Below, one piece after another: positions 40,966 through 50,216 of a stretch of 64,000 nucleotides of DNA. Made by a program: the position numbers and the translations under genes. Location: NCBI GenBank assembly GCA_030645475.1, contig JAUSMA010000069.1, forward strand, positions 186,001 through 250,000, written 5' to 3'. Each line of letters starts with the position of its first letter. Within the stretch, counting starts at the first letter, position 1. The notes beneath the pieces are model-generated. The model saw nothing but the letters and a program-made list of their open reading frames with translations, was not told the DNA's origin and made no database searches. The stretch comes from Nitrospirota bacterium. GTDB lineage: Bacteria > Nitrospirota > Nitrospiria > Nitrospirales > Nitrospiraceae.

Positions 40966-42021
40966 ATGCAGGAATTTATTGCGAAAATTGCCAAGGGGCC
41001 AAGGGCTGCCAAGGATCTGACCTGGGACGAAGCGAAGCGGGCGATGAAGGCACTCATTGAAGGAGAGGCCACGCCGGCACAGGTGGGGGCCTTTCTCATT
41101 GCCATGAGAATAAAGATGGAGTCCGTTACTGAATTGGCTTCGATGACCGCGACCGCACGTTCGTATGTCGCGCCTGTGCCGATCCCCCGAGAGCTCGGTG
41201 TCGTGGATCTGCCGAGTTACGCAGGGAAGCAGGAAACCTTTCATGCCCTTGCGGCTGCCGCCATCGTGGCAGCATCGGCCGGTGCGTCGGTGTTGATGCA
41301 TGGCTATGACGGGATTCCCGGTCGCGCGGGGAATGCCGGGGTGCTCAAGGCCCTGGGCTTGCCGATTGACATGGAGCCGAAAGTCGCGGCAGAGGCGGTG
41401 AAGAAGCATGGGTTCGCCTATCTCGACATCGCTTTGTACCATCCCCCGGTCTATCGCTTTTTGGAGATGCGACAGGAGTTGGGAGCGCGGAACGTTTTTC
41501 ATCCGATTGCAAGACTGTTGAATCCGGCTCGCGCCGCGTCACAGGTCGTCGGTCTGTCTCATCCGCCTCACTTTGAAAAGACCGCTGAAGTGTTGCGGAT
41601 GTTGGCCTGTCCGCGGGCGCTGGTGGTCAGCGGCGTGGAAGGTGACCCAGAGCTGTCGATTAGCGCACTCACCAGGGTGTTGGAATTGCGGGATGAGCGG
41701 ATTACCCCTCTCTCGTTCGCATCAAAAGATGCCGGATTGCCGCTGGGCACGCCGCGCGACATGGCCGGCTTTCCGTCGGACCAGCGAGACAAGGAAGCCG
41801 ATCTGCTTCGACGGATTCTCCATAATCAGGTCCAGGGCGGGTCGCACAACTGGGTATTGATGAATGCGGCCTTGATTTTGTACGCCGCAGGCAAAGGCGC
41901 GACGTGGACGGCCTGCATTCCGCTGGCGCGGCGAGCGCTCGAAGAGGGAGCCGCGGCACGAAAGTTAGAAGAGCTGACACAGGAGCCGGTGGGCACAGGC
42001 GTCCCCGGACGAACCCATTGA
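40966..42021 (+). CDS. TrpD2/YbiB-like protein of the anthranilate phosphoribosyltransferase family
   Basis: A 351-residue protein with the two-domain TrpD fold: an N-terminal helical domain with [19 protein letters not shown], then [33 protein letters not shown] and [18 protein letters not shown]. The TrpD catalytic loops are altered. GTGGD is replaced by PSYAGKQ, and KHGNRSVSS by [10 protein letters not shown]. Anthranilate phosphoribosyl transfer is therefore unlikely; YbiB/TrpD2 proteins are described as nucleic-acid binding. It lies between cysH and cysD with 5-20 bp gaps. No clear ribosome site. Confidence 0.85.
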   Translation: MQEFIAKIAKGPRAAKDLTWDEAKRAMKALIEGEATPAQVGAFLIAMRIKMESVTELASMTATARSYVAPVPIPRELGVVDLPSYAGKQETFHALAAAAIVAASAGASVLMHGYDGIPGRAGNAGVLKALGLPIDMEPKVAAEAVKKHGFAYLDIALYHPPVYRFLEMRQELGARNVFHPIARLLNPARAASQVVGLSHPPHFEKTAEVLRMLACPRALVVSGVEGDPELSISALTRVLELRDERITPLSFASKDAGLPLGTPRDMAGFPSDQRDKEADLLRRILHNQVQGGSHNWVLMNAALILYAAGKGATWTACIPLARRALEEGAAARKLEELTQEPVGTGVPGRTH

Positions 42022-42041
42022 CACAGGAGAGGATCGAGTCC

Positions 42042-42839
42042 GTGCGACATCTTCGTCAATTAGAAGACCAGAGCGTCTACATTCTCCGGGAAGCCTATAA
42101 ACATTTCGATAACCTGGCCATGTTGTGGTCGATGGGGAAGGATTCGACCGTCCTGCTGTGGCTGGCCAGAAAAGCCTTTTTTGGCCATGTCCCGCTTCCG
42201 CTTCTCCATGTCGACACGAGTTACAAAATTCCGGCCATGATCGAATATCGAGATCGAGTCGCCCGCGAATGGGGCCTTAAATTGGTCGTGGGGCAAAACA
42301 AGGAAGCGCTTGCGGCCGGGATGAATCATACGCTGGGCCGCGTCAATTGCTGTACCGCCTTGAAAACCAATGGGCTCAAGCAATTGATCGAACAAAAGGG
42401 CTATACGGGCATCATTCTCGGTGTGCGGGCAGACGAGGAAGGGACCAGAGCCAAGGAGCGCTATTTCTCACCGCGCGACAAACATGGCGATTGGGATTTC
42501 CGCGATCAACCACCGGAACTCTGGGATCAATTTAAGACGACCTTTCCTCCGGGGACCCATATCCGGATCCATCCGTTGCTGGATTGGACGGAAATCAACA
42601 TTTGGGAATACATCAAATACGAGAACATTCCCTTCATCGATCTCTATCTCGACAAGGGGGACGGGACTCGTTATCGCAGTCTCGGCTGTGCCCCCTGTAC
42701 CACGCCGATCAAATCGACGGCGAAGACCGTGGATGAGATTATTGACGAATTGCGGCATACCACGGTGGCGGAGCGATCGGGCCGGGCGCAGGATGAAGGG
42801 CGCGGGATGGAGCTACTCCGCAAAGACGGCTACATGTAG
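42042..42839 (+). CDS. cysD: Sulfate adenylyltransferase subunit 2
   Basis: The catalytic subunit of ATP sulfurylase: ATP plus sulfate gives APS and pyrophosphate. 265 residues starting [16 protein letters not shown] after a GTG codon. The PP-loop is [19 protein letters not shown], with [44 protein letters not shown] and [11 protein letters not shown]. The GTG at 42042 is chosen for GGAGAGG 9-13 bp upstream; E. coli CysD is ~300 residues because of a longer C-terminus. A repeat element separates it from cysN. Confidence 0.94.
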   Translation: MRHLRQLEDQSVYILREAYKHFDNLAMLWSMGKDSTVLLWLARKAFFGHVPLPLLHVDTSYKIPAMIEYRDRVAREWGLKLVVGQNKEALAAGMNHTLGRVNCCTALKTNGLKQLIEQKGYTGIILGVRADEEGTRAKERYFSPRDKHGDWDFRDQPPELWDQFKTTFPPGTHIRIHPLLDWTEINIWEYIKYENIPFIDLYLDKGDGTRYRSLGCAPCTTPIKSTAKTVDEIIDELRHTTVAERSGRAQDEGRGMELLRKDGYM

Positions 42840-42843
42840 GGGC

Positions 42844-42966
42844 AGAATGTTGAAACAGGCATCCAGCGGCGTTCTCGGGTCGGAGAAATCCTCAACGTAC
42901 CGCAGAGGGTACGCCTGCGGTTTCTCCTCCCCTGCGGCCTTGCTGGGCTGCCTGTTTGAACATTCT
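42844..42966 (+). repeat. Dispersed inverted-repeat element, short subtype, copy 3
   Basis: 123 bp from AGAATGTTGAAACAGGC to GCCTGTTTGAACATTCT, with complementary arms. The inner part has GCGTTCTCG, CTCAACGTACC...GGGTACGCCT and TGCGGCCTTGCTGG, as in copies 4 and 5. It lies inside the cysD-cysN operon. The GGAG ribosome site of cysN begins at the first base after it. Confidence 0.85.
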
Positions 42967-42977
42967 GGAGAGTGAAA

Positions 42978-44822
42978 ATGGCGGAAATAATTTCGAAATC
43001 ATCGGACAATCTCAACATCGTCATCGTCGGGCATGTGGACCATGGCAAATCTACCTTGCTGGGGCGGCTCTATGCCGATACGGGATCGTTGCCGGACGGC
43101 AAGCTCGAAAAAGTTCAAGCCATCTGTCAGCAGCAGGGGAAGGAATTCGAGTACGCATTCCTGTTCGATGCCTTCCTGGAAGAGCAGGAGCAGGGGATCA
43201 CGATCGATACGGCGCGGACGTTCTTCGGCTGGAAGGGCCGGCAATACATCATCATCGATGCGCCGGGGCATAAGGAGTTCCTCAAAAACATGATTTCCGG
43301 GGCGGCCCGTGCTGAAGGGGCGTTGTTGCTGATCGATGCCTTGGAGGGCGTGAAGGAGCAGTCCAAGAAGCATGGCTATCTCTTGTCGCTGTTGGGCGTT
43401 CGCCAATTTGCCGTCGTGGTGAACAAGATGGATCTGGTCGGCTATCGGCAGGATGTATTCGACGGGATCGAAAAGGAATACCGCGAGTTTCTCGGGCAAT
43501 TCAAGGCGGTTCCGCAGCAGGTTATTCCGGTCAGTGCCAAGCTCGGCGATAATATCGCCAACCGGAGCGAGCAGATGCCCTGGTACAGCGGTCCGACCGT
43601 GCTGGATGCGCTCAGTGCGTTCAGAAAGGAGCCCGGACGTTCCGAGCAGCCGCTTCGCCTGCCGGTTCAGGACGTGTACAAGTTCGACGCCCGCCGCATC
43701 ATCGCCGGACGTGTGACGGCAGGCCAATTGAAGGTCGGCGATTCACTGGTGTTCTCGCCCTCGAATAAGCGGGCGACGGTCAAATCGATTGAAGCGTTCA
43801 ATGTGGATCCTCTGCCGGTTGAAGGCCATGCAGGCCAGTCCGTTGGTGTCACACTCGATGAGCAGATCTTTGTCGAGCGGGGAGAGGTGGCGTCGCATCA
43901 GGAGCAGCTTCCACTCGTGTCGACCGCCTTTCGAGCGAATGTGTTCTGGCTGGGCCGGAAGCCGTTGGAGCGAGGACGGCGGTATCAGCTCAGAGTGGCG
44001 ACGAAGGAAGTGGATTGTGAAGTTGCCACCATTCACCGGATCATCGACACGATGGATCTGGCTCAACAGCAGGGTAGCAGTGTGGTGAATAAGAATCAGG
44101 TTGCAGAGATTACCATTCGAGCCAAAGCGCCGGTGGCGTTCGATCTCTCGGCTTCGTTCGAGGCGACTGGCCGGTTCGTTCTCGTGGATGAGTACGACAT
44201 TGCCGGTGGCGGCATCGTGACAGAACTGGTCCATGACGATCAGGAGTTCCTCCGGGAAGAGGCTCGGCAGCGCGACTTTGCCTGGGTGAAGGGGGAGGTC
44301 GGGGTCGAGGATCGCGCGCAACAATATGGTCATCGCGCCGCGATTGTGTTGGTGACCGGGGGGCGGCATACGGGGAAGTCGTTCTTGGCCAGGACTATCG
44401 AGGCCCGGCTTGTGGCAGATGGCCGGCATGCCTACTTGCTCGACGGAGGCAATCTCCGACGCGGGCTTGACGCAGACCTCTCGGAAGGAGAACGAGGACA
44501 GGCGACCGAGATGGCTCGCCGTTATGGCGAAGTGGCGAGGTTGCTGGTGGATACCGGGTTGATCGTGGTCTCGACGACCAATCCCTTCGGGCTGGCCTAT
44601 GTCGAAGCGGCACAGGCTATTCGAACGCTCGTCCACCCGGTCCCAGTCATCGCGATTCACATGAGCAAGGCGCCAGAAGAGGCTCCGCCAAATACGGATA
44701 TCGTGTTGTCAGGCCCGACAGACTTTGATGCAGCTACTCGACGAATTCTTGAGGAGTTGAAACGGCGTGGAGTTCTGGCTCAGGCGATCGGGGCGAAGCC
44801 GACCTTTCAATATTCGATCTGA
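42978..44822 (+). CDS. cysN: Sulfate adenylyltransferase GTPase subunit fused to a degenerate APS-kinase domain
   Basis: 614 residues. The CysN part (about 1-425) is an EF-Tu-like GTPase: P-loop GHVDHGKST, switch region [17 protein letters not shown], and NKMD. It drives APS synthesis with CysD. The C-terminal ~170 residues resemble CysC: P-loop [11 protein letters not shown] and [20 protein letters not shown]. There the conserved DGDN Asp is Gly, and the later substrate motifs are not recognisable. As the reductase is of the APS type, APS kinase is not needed, which fits decay. ATG 42978 is set by GGAG 7 bp upstream. Confidence 0.93.
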   Translation: MAEIISKSSDNLNIVIVGHVDHGKSTLLGRLYADTGSLPDGKLEKVQAICQQQGKEFEYAFLFDAFLEEQEQGITIDTARTFFGWKGRQYIIIDAPGHKEFLKNMISGAARAEGALLLIDALEGVKEQSKKHGYLLSLLGVRQFAVVVNKMDLVGYRQDVFDGIEKEYREFLGQFKAVPQQVIPVSAKLGDNIANRSEQMPWYSGPTVLDALSAFRKEPGRSEQPLRLPVQDVYKFDARRIIAGRVTAGQLKVGDSLVFSPSNKRATVKSIEAFNVDPLPVEGHAGQSVGVTLDEQIFVERGEVASHQEQLPLVSTAFRANVFWLGRKPLERGRRYQLRVATKEVDCEVATIHRIIDTMDLAQQQGSSVVNKNQVAEITIRAKAPVAFDLSASFEATGRFVLVDEYDIAGGGIVTELVHDDQEFLREEARQRDFAWVKGEVGVEDRAQQYGHRAAIVLVTGGRHTGKSFLARTIEARLVADGRHAYLLDGGNLRRGLDADLSEGERGQATEMARRYGEVARLLVDTGLIVVSTTNPFGLAYVEAAQAIRTLVHPVPVIAIHMSKAPEEAPPNTDIVLSGPTDFDAATRRILEELKRRGVLAQAIGAKPTFQYSI

Positions 44823-44823
44823 C

Positions 44824-44946
44824 AGGATGCTGAAAAAGCCCGTCAGCTTCGTTCTTGTCTCATCGAAATCCTCAACATACCCGTGAGGGTACGCCTCCGG
44901 TTTCGATTCGCCTGCGGCCTCGCTGGACGAACTTTTTGAGCATCCT
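44824..44946 (+). repeat. Dispersed inverted-repeat element, short subtype, copy 4
   Basis: 123 bp from AGGATGCTGAAAAAG to CTTTTTGAGCATCCT, beginning 2 bp after the cysN stop. Inner CTCAACATACC...GGGTACGCCT and CTGCGGCCTCGCTGGACG match the other copies. The stem with its T5 run could terminate the sulfur operon. Confidence 0.87.
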
Positions 44947-45348
44947 ATGTCACCTTCTCTATCTGACTCGCAATCGGTTCTCTCTCTTACTTGACGAAGC
45001 CTATGAATCGGCTGAGAATGTGCCGCGCCATTCATGCGCCTCTGGGTCGGAGGCAGGTGTTGTGGGAGACGAAGAAGCGGTGGTGTGGTCCTGGGAATGC
45101 ATTAGGACGCACAGGATGACAGCTAACGCGCGAGCGGGCACTCCTGGTCGTCCCGCGGAAAGCCATGTAGATTCAGAAGCTTGCGCAATTGCCTGTCCTC
45201 CGCATGGCCTGGGATTAGCAGGCAGTTTCTGCCGGTATTGCCGAAATGATTTGGACGTCGAATTATAGTTAGAGCGACGACAATCGATCGGGCACACCGA
45301 AAGCACACCAAACACGCCGTCAGCGCTTTAATAGGGAGACCATTGCCG
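44947..45348. other. Non-coding stretch before the AIPR gene
   Basis: About 400 bp without a convincing gene. Open frames on both strands lack ribosome sites and sensible composition. It contains GCTAACGCGCGAGCGGGC near 45122. GGGAGA lies just before the AIPR start. No tRNA or attachment site is evident. Confidence 0.5.
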
Positions 45349-47088
45349 ATGATTGCTCAGATCCAGCGAGAAATTGCCGAGGACCCGTACTACCGAAACA
45401 ACTTCGACAACGATGGGCAGCGCTTCATCGCCTGGTACCTCCGACGCGTGCTCCTGCGTGACGACGCGCAGACCCGCGATGACATCACGGACGGACCGAA
45501 CGACAAGGAGATCGACGCCGTGATCGTGGATGAAGAGGAACAGCGCATCGTTGTGATTCAGGGCAAGTTCATCACGGCTGGCCAAGTGGATGGTGGGCCG
45601 ATTCAGGAAGTCCTGACCGCATGGCTGAGGATCCAGAAGTTGGACTCGCTACAGAAGGACTGCAACGAGCGACTCAAGAAGAAGATCGAAGCGATCCGCA
45701 CCGCGCTGGATGAGGACTACCGGGTGGAGTTTGAGTTACTGACCACGGGGACGCTCACGCAGGCCGCGCAGGCCGACCTCAAGGCATTCGCCGAGCAAGT
45801 ATCGGAGTTCGAAGACTTCTCGGCGAGTCTGCACCTTATCGACACCGAGATGTTGACCGCGCGTCTTGCCGAGGCAGAAAACACAGTGCTTCCATCGCTG
45901 GAGCACACAGTCACGCTCGATCCCGCCAAGATTGTCCACACGCCATTTCCGAGCGCAAACACTATCATCGCCATGCTCCCGCTTACGGAATGCCTCAAGT
46001 TTCCCGGCATTACCGACGGGCGGCTGTTCGCAAAGAACGTGCGGCAATCACTCGGCAGCAACAACAAGGTCAATCGCGCATTGAAACGGACCATCCACGG
46101 CGAGCGCGTCCGCGACTTTATGTTCTACCACAACGGAATCACTGCGATCTGCGACTCCATGACTATGAGCGCCGACCGAACCAAACTAACGCTCAAGGGC
46201 GTGAGCGTGGTCAACGGCTGCCAATCGCTGAGCACGATCTACACATGTTCCGAGCGAGTCCGTGCTCCGGAAGCCAAAGACGCCCACATCCTTTTTCGGT
46301 TTTACGAGATCAAGGATCGCGCCTTTGGCGACCACATCAGCATCAATACCAACTCGCAAAGTGCCGTTAAGCAGCGTGATCTACGCAGTAATGATCGCGT
46401 GATGGTGGGCCTGAAGAAGGCGTTCGAGACACGATACCCGACCGGAGCATTTCTTACCAAACGTGGCGAAATGGCACCCGAGGACAAGGTCAAGACGCCC
46501 GAGCTCGTGATGGATGCCTCCTCATTCGGTAAATGCGTGATGGCGTGGCACTGTCAACGCCCGAATATCTCGCACAATGAGAACAAAGTTTTTGACGAAT
46601 ACTACAAGACGCTGTTCCGCACTGCCTATCCGCCAGAGAACATCGCCGCGTTGAACGGCTGGATTCAGGCTATCGAGAAGGCGTGGCCGAATCTAAATAT
46701 GAACAACGAGTTGCGGGCGGGACGGTCTCACGTCAAGTACCACATCCTATTCGCGGTGTCGTCTCTCATCGCTGCCATCAATAAGCAGCCCCAGGCCGTC
46801 GTGGCACCGGGGGCCACGACGAAGGCGCTGGAACAGGCCAGTGATATTCTTTCAATGGCCGCTACCTGCGTCGAGAACGCCATGCAGAATGCGCTTATTC
46901 AGACTCAGACCGCCGGTAAAATATTTAGTCCGCAAAACTGGCTCAAGAGCAACTCCAGTTGGCAGGGGGAAACGCTCGTCGCAGGAACACAAGCGGGCAT
47001 GTTGTCGGGTTTCCCCACGGGTCCAGGACTCATCGAGCGGATGAAAGCTCCACCGACGGCATTCAGCCCTCGATGGTCGGCGGAATAG
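45349..47088 (+). CDS. AIPR-family protein (putative abortive phage infection)
   Basis: A 579-residue cytosolic protein with the AIPR (PF10592) pattern. An N-terminal nuclease-like part has KEIDAVIVDEEEQRIVVIQGKF (D...V-x-QGK, reminiscent of the restriction-endonuclease core). Later come LFAKNVRQSLG, DFMFYHNGITAICDS, GVSVVNGCQSLSTI and INTNSQSAVKQRDLRSND. Members are tied to abortive phage resistance and sometimes sit next to restriction-modification genes; none are present here. ATG 45349 is 9 bp after GGGAGA. Codon use has more CGC/GCG and fewer CGG/GTC patterns than its neighbours, and it lies between repeats, so horizontal gain is likely. Confidence 0.85.
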   Translation: MIAQIQREIAEDPYYRNNFDNDGQRFIAWYLRRVLLRDDAQTRDDITDGPNDKEIDAVIVDEEEQRIVVIQGKFITAGQVDGGPIQEVLTAWLRIQKLDSLQKDCNERLKKKIEAIRTALDEDYRVEFELLTTGTLTQAAQADLKAFAEQVSEFEDFSASLHLIDTEMLTARLAEAENTVLPSLEHTVTLDPAKIVHTPFPSANTIIAMLPLTECLKFPGITDGRLFAKNVRQSLGSNNKVNRALKRTIHGERVRDFMFYHNGITAICDSMTMSADRTKLTLKGVSVVNGCQSLSTIYTCSERVRAPEAKDAHILFRFYEIKDRAFGDHISINTNSQSAVKQRDLRSNDRVMVGLKKAFETRYPTGAFLTKRGEMAPEDKVKTPELVMDASSFGKCVMAWHCQRPNISHNENKVFDEYYKTLFRTAYPPENIAALNGWIQAIEKAWPNLNMNNELRAGRSHVKYHILFAVSSLIAAINKQPQAVVAPGATTKALEQASDILSMAATCVENAMQNALIQTQTAGKIFSPQNWLKSNSSWQGETLVAGTQAGMLSGFPTGPGLIERMKAPPTAFSPRWSAE

Positions 47089-47099
47089 GCGCAGTCGGT

Positions 47100-47234
47100 A
47101 CGTTAGCAAGATCGTGCACGGCATTGAGACATCTTCAACCGGGCTCTGCCCACCCGCGCTCTACAAGCCATTCGAGACGGACCTTCGCAAGCGGGCTTCG
47201 CCCGCCTGCTCGGTCGCTCAATGAGACGTTAGCC
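47100..47234 (+). repeat. Short repeats downstream of the AIPR gene, weakly attC-like
   Basis: The direct repeat ACGTTAGC occurs at 47100-47107 and 47226-47233. CATTGAG (47122-47128) is complementary to CTCAATG (47217-47223), and a GCGGGC-ttc-GCCCGC hairpin lies inside (47191-47205). The CTCAATG...CGTTAGCC end recalls integron attC sites, but the core is not a full match (GTTRRRY fails at one base) and no integrase is seen. Confidence 0.3.
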
Positions 47235-47344
47235 TTGGAATGTGTGCCATCTGCGGGCTGGATGTATGGAGTTTGACTCTCCAGAAACCCCTATGGTACC
47301 GTTCCATCTCGCTGTATTTGCACAGTTAACAAGGGGTATTTCCC

Positions 47345-48265
47345 ATGGCGGTCGAGAAAGATTTGAAAGCCATTCTTGGTAAACTGAAGTTCTCGGACGA
47401 CGCCAAGGTCCTCGCGCAGCTTTCTGAAAATACTAAATTAGTCCATGCCCGCATGGCCGGCATCAAGCACAAGCTGGTGGTCATGAGCGGCAAAGGCGGC
47501 GTGGGCAAGAGCATGACGACCGTGAACCTGGCGTTGGCCTTTGCGCGACAGGGAGGGAAGGTCGGATTGCTCGACGTGGATCTGAATGGACCCTGTGTGC
47601 CTCGCATGCTGGGTATGCATGGTCAGTCATTGACCATGAGGCCAGAGGGAGCGATCCCCCCGGTTGGGCCGCTTGGCGTGAAAGTCGCGTCGATGGACTT
47701 CTTTCTGGACGATGCCTCGCCGGTTCGCTGGAAGGGGCCGATGGATGTCAGCCCGGTGTGGCTGGGTCTGATGGAAATGAACGTTATCCGTGAGTTTTTA
47801 GCCGATGTCGTGTGGGGCGAACTCGACTACCTCCTCGTTGATTTACCTCCAGGAGCCGCGGCGGACAAGCCACCCGTCATCGCTGGCTTCATTCCGGATT
47901 TGGCGGGAGCGATCGTCGTCACGACCCCGTCGGAAGTGGCGTCAGACGTGGTGCAAAAGTCTGTCACCTATGCGCGGGATATGGGGATCAAGGTCCTGGG
48001 CATGGTCGAGAACATGAGTGAGTATCGTTGTCCCTCTTGCGGGGAGGTCAACGAGTTATTCGAAGGCAACACCGAGGCCATGTGTGAAGCGCTGGATCTG
48101 CCGTTGCTCGGACGAATTCCTTTCGACCGGAAGCTCGCGCGCACCTTCGACAAGGGTGAGCCGTTGCTCGATGACACGTACCCGACAATTCAACGGTACC
48201 AAGAAATTGCCGGGCGCATTAGAACGTTGCTCGATTATAAGAAGGTGCTGGCCGATAAACTGTGA
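47345..48265 (+). CDS. Mrp/NBP35-family ATP-binding Fe-S carrier
   Basis: A 306-residue P-loop NTPase of the ParA/Mrp group, which carries and inserts Fe-S clusters. The deviant Walker A is VVMSGKGGVGKSMTTVNLA. Switch regions are LLDVDLNGPCVPRMLG and LLVDLPPGAAAD, the latter differing from the usual PPGTGD. The cluster-binding C-x2-C is YRCPSCGE. There is no N-terminal DUF59 domain. It follows the AIPR region after a 256-bp gap and may supply clusters to the Fe-S enzymes in this window, which is inference. Confidence 0.93.
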   Translation: MAVEKDLKAILGKLKFSDDAKVLAQLSENTKLVHARMAGIKHKLVVMSGKGGVGKSMTTVNLALAFARQGGKVGLLDVDLNGPCVPRMLGMHGQSLTMRPEGAIPPVGPLGVKVASMDFFLDDASPVRWKGPMDVSPVWLGLMEMNVIREFLADVVWGELDYLLVDLPPGAAADKPPVIAGFIPDLAGAIVVTTPSEVASDVVQKSVTYARDMGIKVLGMVENMSEYRCPSCGEVNELFEGNTEAMCEALDLPLLGRIPFDRKLARTFDKGEPLLDDTYPTIQRYQEIAGRIRTLLDYKKVLADKL

Positions 48266-48279
48266 TGTTACGCCCTAAC

Positions 48280-48480
48280 AGAATGCTGAAAAAGTCCACC
48301 AGCACCGTTCTCGCATCGCTCAGAGACTCAACGTACCGAAGCGTACGCCTCGCCTCTTCGCTCGCTGCGGCCTTGCTGGATGGCCTTTTTGAGCATTCTG
48401 TGCGATATGCTCCTGTTGTCCTAGATGTGCGGGCCATTGAGTTTCCACTGTACCACAATAGTTTTTCCGCAGCCTGCTAA
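48280..48480 (+). repeat. Dispersed inverted-repeat element with tail, copy 5
   Basis: The core runs 48280-48399 (AGAATGCTGAAAAAG to CTTTTTGAGCATTCT). Inner parts are CTCAACGTACCG, GCGTACGCCTCGCC and GCTGCGGCCTTGCTGG. A tail at 48432-48480 (GGCCATTGAG... to GCAGCCTGCTAA) matches the tail of copy 2. The element fills the space between the Mrp gene and the next ribosome site. Confidence 0.87.
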
Positions 48481-48492
48481 AGAGGAGACGCC

Positions 48493-49251
48493 ATGAAATT
48501 CGTGTGCCTCAATTGTGAAACCTACATGAACTTTGAGAAGGTGGAGAAGCCCGGAGAGGGCACGCTCGGCGTGTTCTTCGGCTGCCCGTCTTGCAGTGCC
48601 AAGTTTTCTATGGTGACCAACCCCGGCGAAACCCAGATGGTCAGTTCTCTCGGAGTGCAGTTGGGTGGACGAACCGTGGCGGCCGAGCCCTTTGAGATGA
48701 CGCGTGGCACGTTGAAGGACGAAGCCACCGCCGGATCCGGTCAAATGGCGGCCTATCTGAACGAGAAGATTCAGGGTGGCCAACCGGCTGCAGCAGCAGC
48801 GACAGCGGCGCCGGCCGGCAAGCCTGGAGAAAAGCCCAGTGGCGGTTGTCCCTTCTCCGCGATGGTGGCGGAAATGGGGCTGACGTCTGGCGGCAAGCCT
48901 GCTACCGGTGGCGCAGCGGCCTCGGAGTTTACCTGGTCGGCCGATGCAAAAGAGAAGCTCGACCGTCTTCCGTCATTTGTGAAGCCGATGGTACAGAGTA
49001 GCGTGGAGGCCTTTGCCCGCAAGCAGGGATATCAGACGATCACGTTGCAAGTGATGGACGATTCCAAGAGTGACTCGAGCAACGGGATGACCTGGACGCC
49101 TGAGGCTGAGAAGCGGCTTGAGAATATCCCGGACTTCATCCGTCCGATGGCTCGCAAAGAGGTCGAGCGGGTGGCGAAGGAGCGCGGGCTGGCGACCATT
49201 ACGGCTCAAGTGATGGATGAGACGAAAGATAAGTTTATGAAGTTCATGTAA
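48493..49251 (+). CDS. Zinc-ribbon protein with two PCP_red domains
   Basis: 252 residues. The N-terminal Cys pairs C5-x2-C8 and C31-x2-C34 likely form a zinc ribbon. After an Ala-rich linker come two PCP_red (PF08369-like) helical domains of ~47 residues: FTWSADAKEKLDRLPSFVKP...ITLQVMDD and MTWTPEAEKRLENIPDFIRP...ITAQVMDE. PCP_red is named from the C-terminus of light-independent protochlorophyllide reductase, but it also occurs in non-phototrophs with unknown role. AGAGGAG precedes the ATG, and a strong terminator follows. A larger relative starts at 63355. Confidence 0.87.
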   Translation: MKFVCLNCETYMNFEKVEKPGEGTLGVFFGCPSCSAKFSMVTNPGETQMVSSLGVQLGGRTVAAEPFEMTRGTLKDEATAGSGQMAAYLNEKIQGGQPAAAAATAAPAGKPGEKPSGGCPFSAMVAEMGLTSGGKPATGGAAASEFTWSADAKEKLDRLPSFVKPMVQSSVEAFARKQGYQTITLQVMDDSKSDSSNGMTWTPEAEKRLENIPDFIRPMARKEVERVAKERGLATITAQVMDETKDKFMKFM

Positions 49252-49280
49252 GGAATAGATTCGTGCGAGCGTGGGAACAG

Positions 49281-49310
49281 AGGCCCATCCAGTTTTCTGG
49301 ATGGGCCTTT
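49281..49310 (+). terminator. Rho-independent terminator
   Basis: AGGCCCATCCAG-tttt-CTGGATGGGCCTTT: a perfect 12-bp stem with a 4-base loop, 30 bp after the PCP_red gene stop. The T run is only three bases, but the stem is very stable. Confidence 0.75.
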
Positions 49311-49331
49311 CCATTGCAGCGAGGGAGTCCG

Positions 49332-50084
49332 TTGTCTGTCGCGTTCCGATTGGCGAGCCTGTGGATGGGGATTGCCATCGCCGTGATGGTTGTAGCCCTG
49401 TCCATTGACGCCGGCTGGCTCTATGCTGAGGCTGCTGGCGGCGGACATGCTTCCGGTCATGATCACCATGGCATCATCGTCAGTGGGTGGGAGGGCTCGG
49501 CTCGGGGCATCGCCTATTCGGAGTTCAATCACCATCTCGCCGGGCTCATTGTTCTGCTGATGGGTTGTGCCGAGTTGAGCCAGTCCTTACGTCTGACGTC
49601 TCTGTTGTGGCTTAGACTGTTGTTGCCCATCGCCATGTTATCGGGCAGCCTCGTCCTCCTGGTTTGGAGCGATCATGAAGCCTGGCCAATCGGATCTCTT
49701 GGTTTTCTACAGACATTTTCCGGGGAAGATCCGGAAATCCTCCAACATAAAATCTATGGATTCTTGCTGTTCCTTGTAGGGGCCATTGAAGCCTTACGGC
49801 GGCTTGGCCGTATCTCCGATGGCCTATGGAGTTTGCCCCTGCCCCTATTTGCCATCACCGGTGGGCTTATGCTCTTTGGCCATTCGCACGGAGCCCATCC
49901 CTCCGCGTACAACATCGCAATGGATCATGCGCTGATGGGAACCCTTGCCGTGACAGCTGGTTCGTCCAAGCTGTTCTTCGAACGGTTTCGCTCCCCGTCG
50001 CATACAGTTGGTTCCAAATGGGAGTTGCTCTGGGCTGGTCTGATCGTCCTCATCGGGATACAGTTGCTGATGTATTCTGAGTAA
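49332..50084 (+). CDS. Histidine-rich integral membrane protein
   Basis: About 250 residues with an N-terminal signal or span (GIAIAVMVVALSIDAGWLYA) and five or six further spans. An exposed loop GGGHASGHDHHG and scattered His (NHHLAG, HGAHPS, FGHSHG, MDHAL) resemble copper-handling membrane proteins, but no family is certain. The TTG start at 49332 is chosen because GAGGGAG lies 4-5 bp upstream and because the terminator at 49281-49310 lies before it; a longer frame would run through that hairpin. Confidence 0.75.
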   Translation: MSVAFRLASLWMGIAIAVMVVALSIDAGWLYAEAAGGGHASGHDHHGIIVSGWEGSARGIAYSEFNHHLAGLIVLLMGCAELSQSLRLTSLLWLRLLLPIAMLSGSLVLLVWSDHEAWPIGSLGFLQTFSGEDPEILQHKIYGFLLFLVGAIEALRRLGRISDGLWSLPLPLFAITGGLMLFGHSHGAHPSAYNIAMDHALMGTLAVTAGSSKLFFERFRSPSHTVGSKWELLWAGLIVLIGIQLLMYSE

Positions 50085-50216
50085 TTGGTTCCGTCGCGGG
50101 TGCCCCCTGGTCTAATTGACACCATTTCAGCCCTGTGCTACGTGTACCAGCTCTAATCGATCGACATCATGTTCTTGCGCGGTCGGCTCTCCTTGAGCCG
50201 GTTGCATGGAGTACAT

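Noticed and set aside
40966-42021. Anthranilate phosphoribosyltransferase of tryptophan synthesis
   Set aside because: The GTGGD and KHGN-type loops are altered, and the context is sulfate assimilation with no other trp gene.
45001-45315. Leftward 104-residue frame before the AIPR gene
   Set aside because: No ribosome site, low-complexity composition and overlap with another equally poor frame on the opposite strand.
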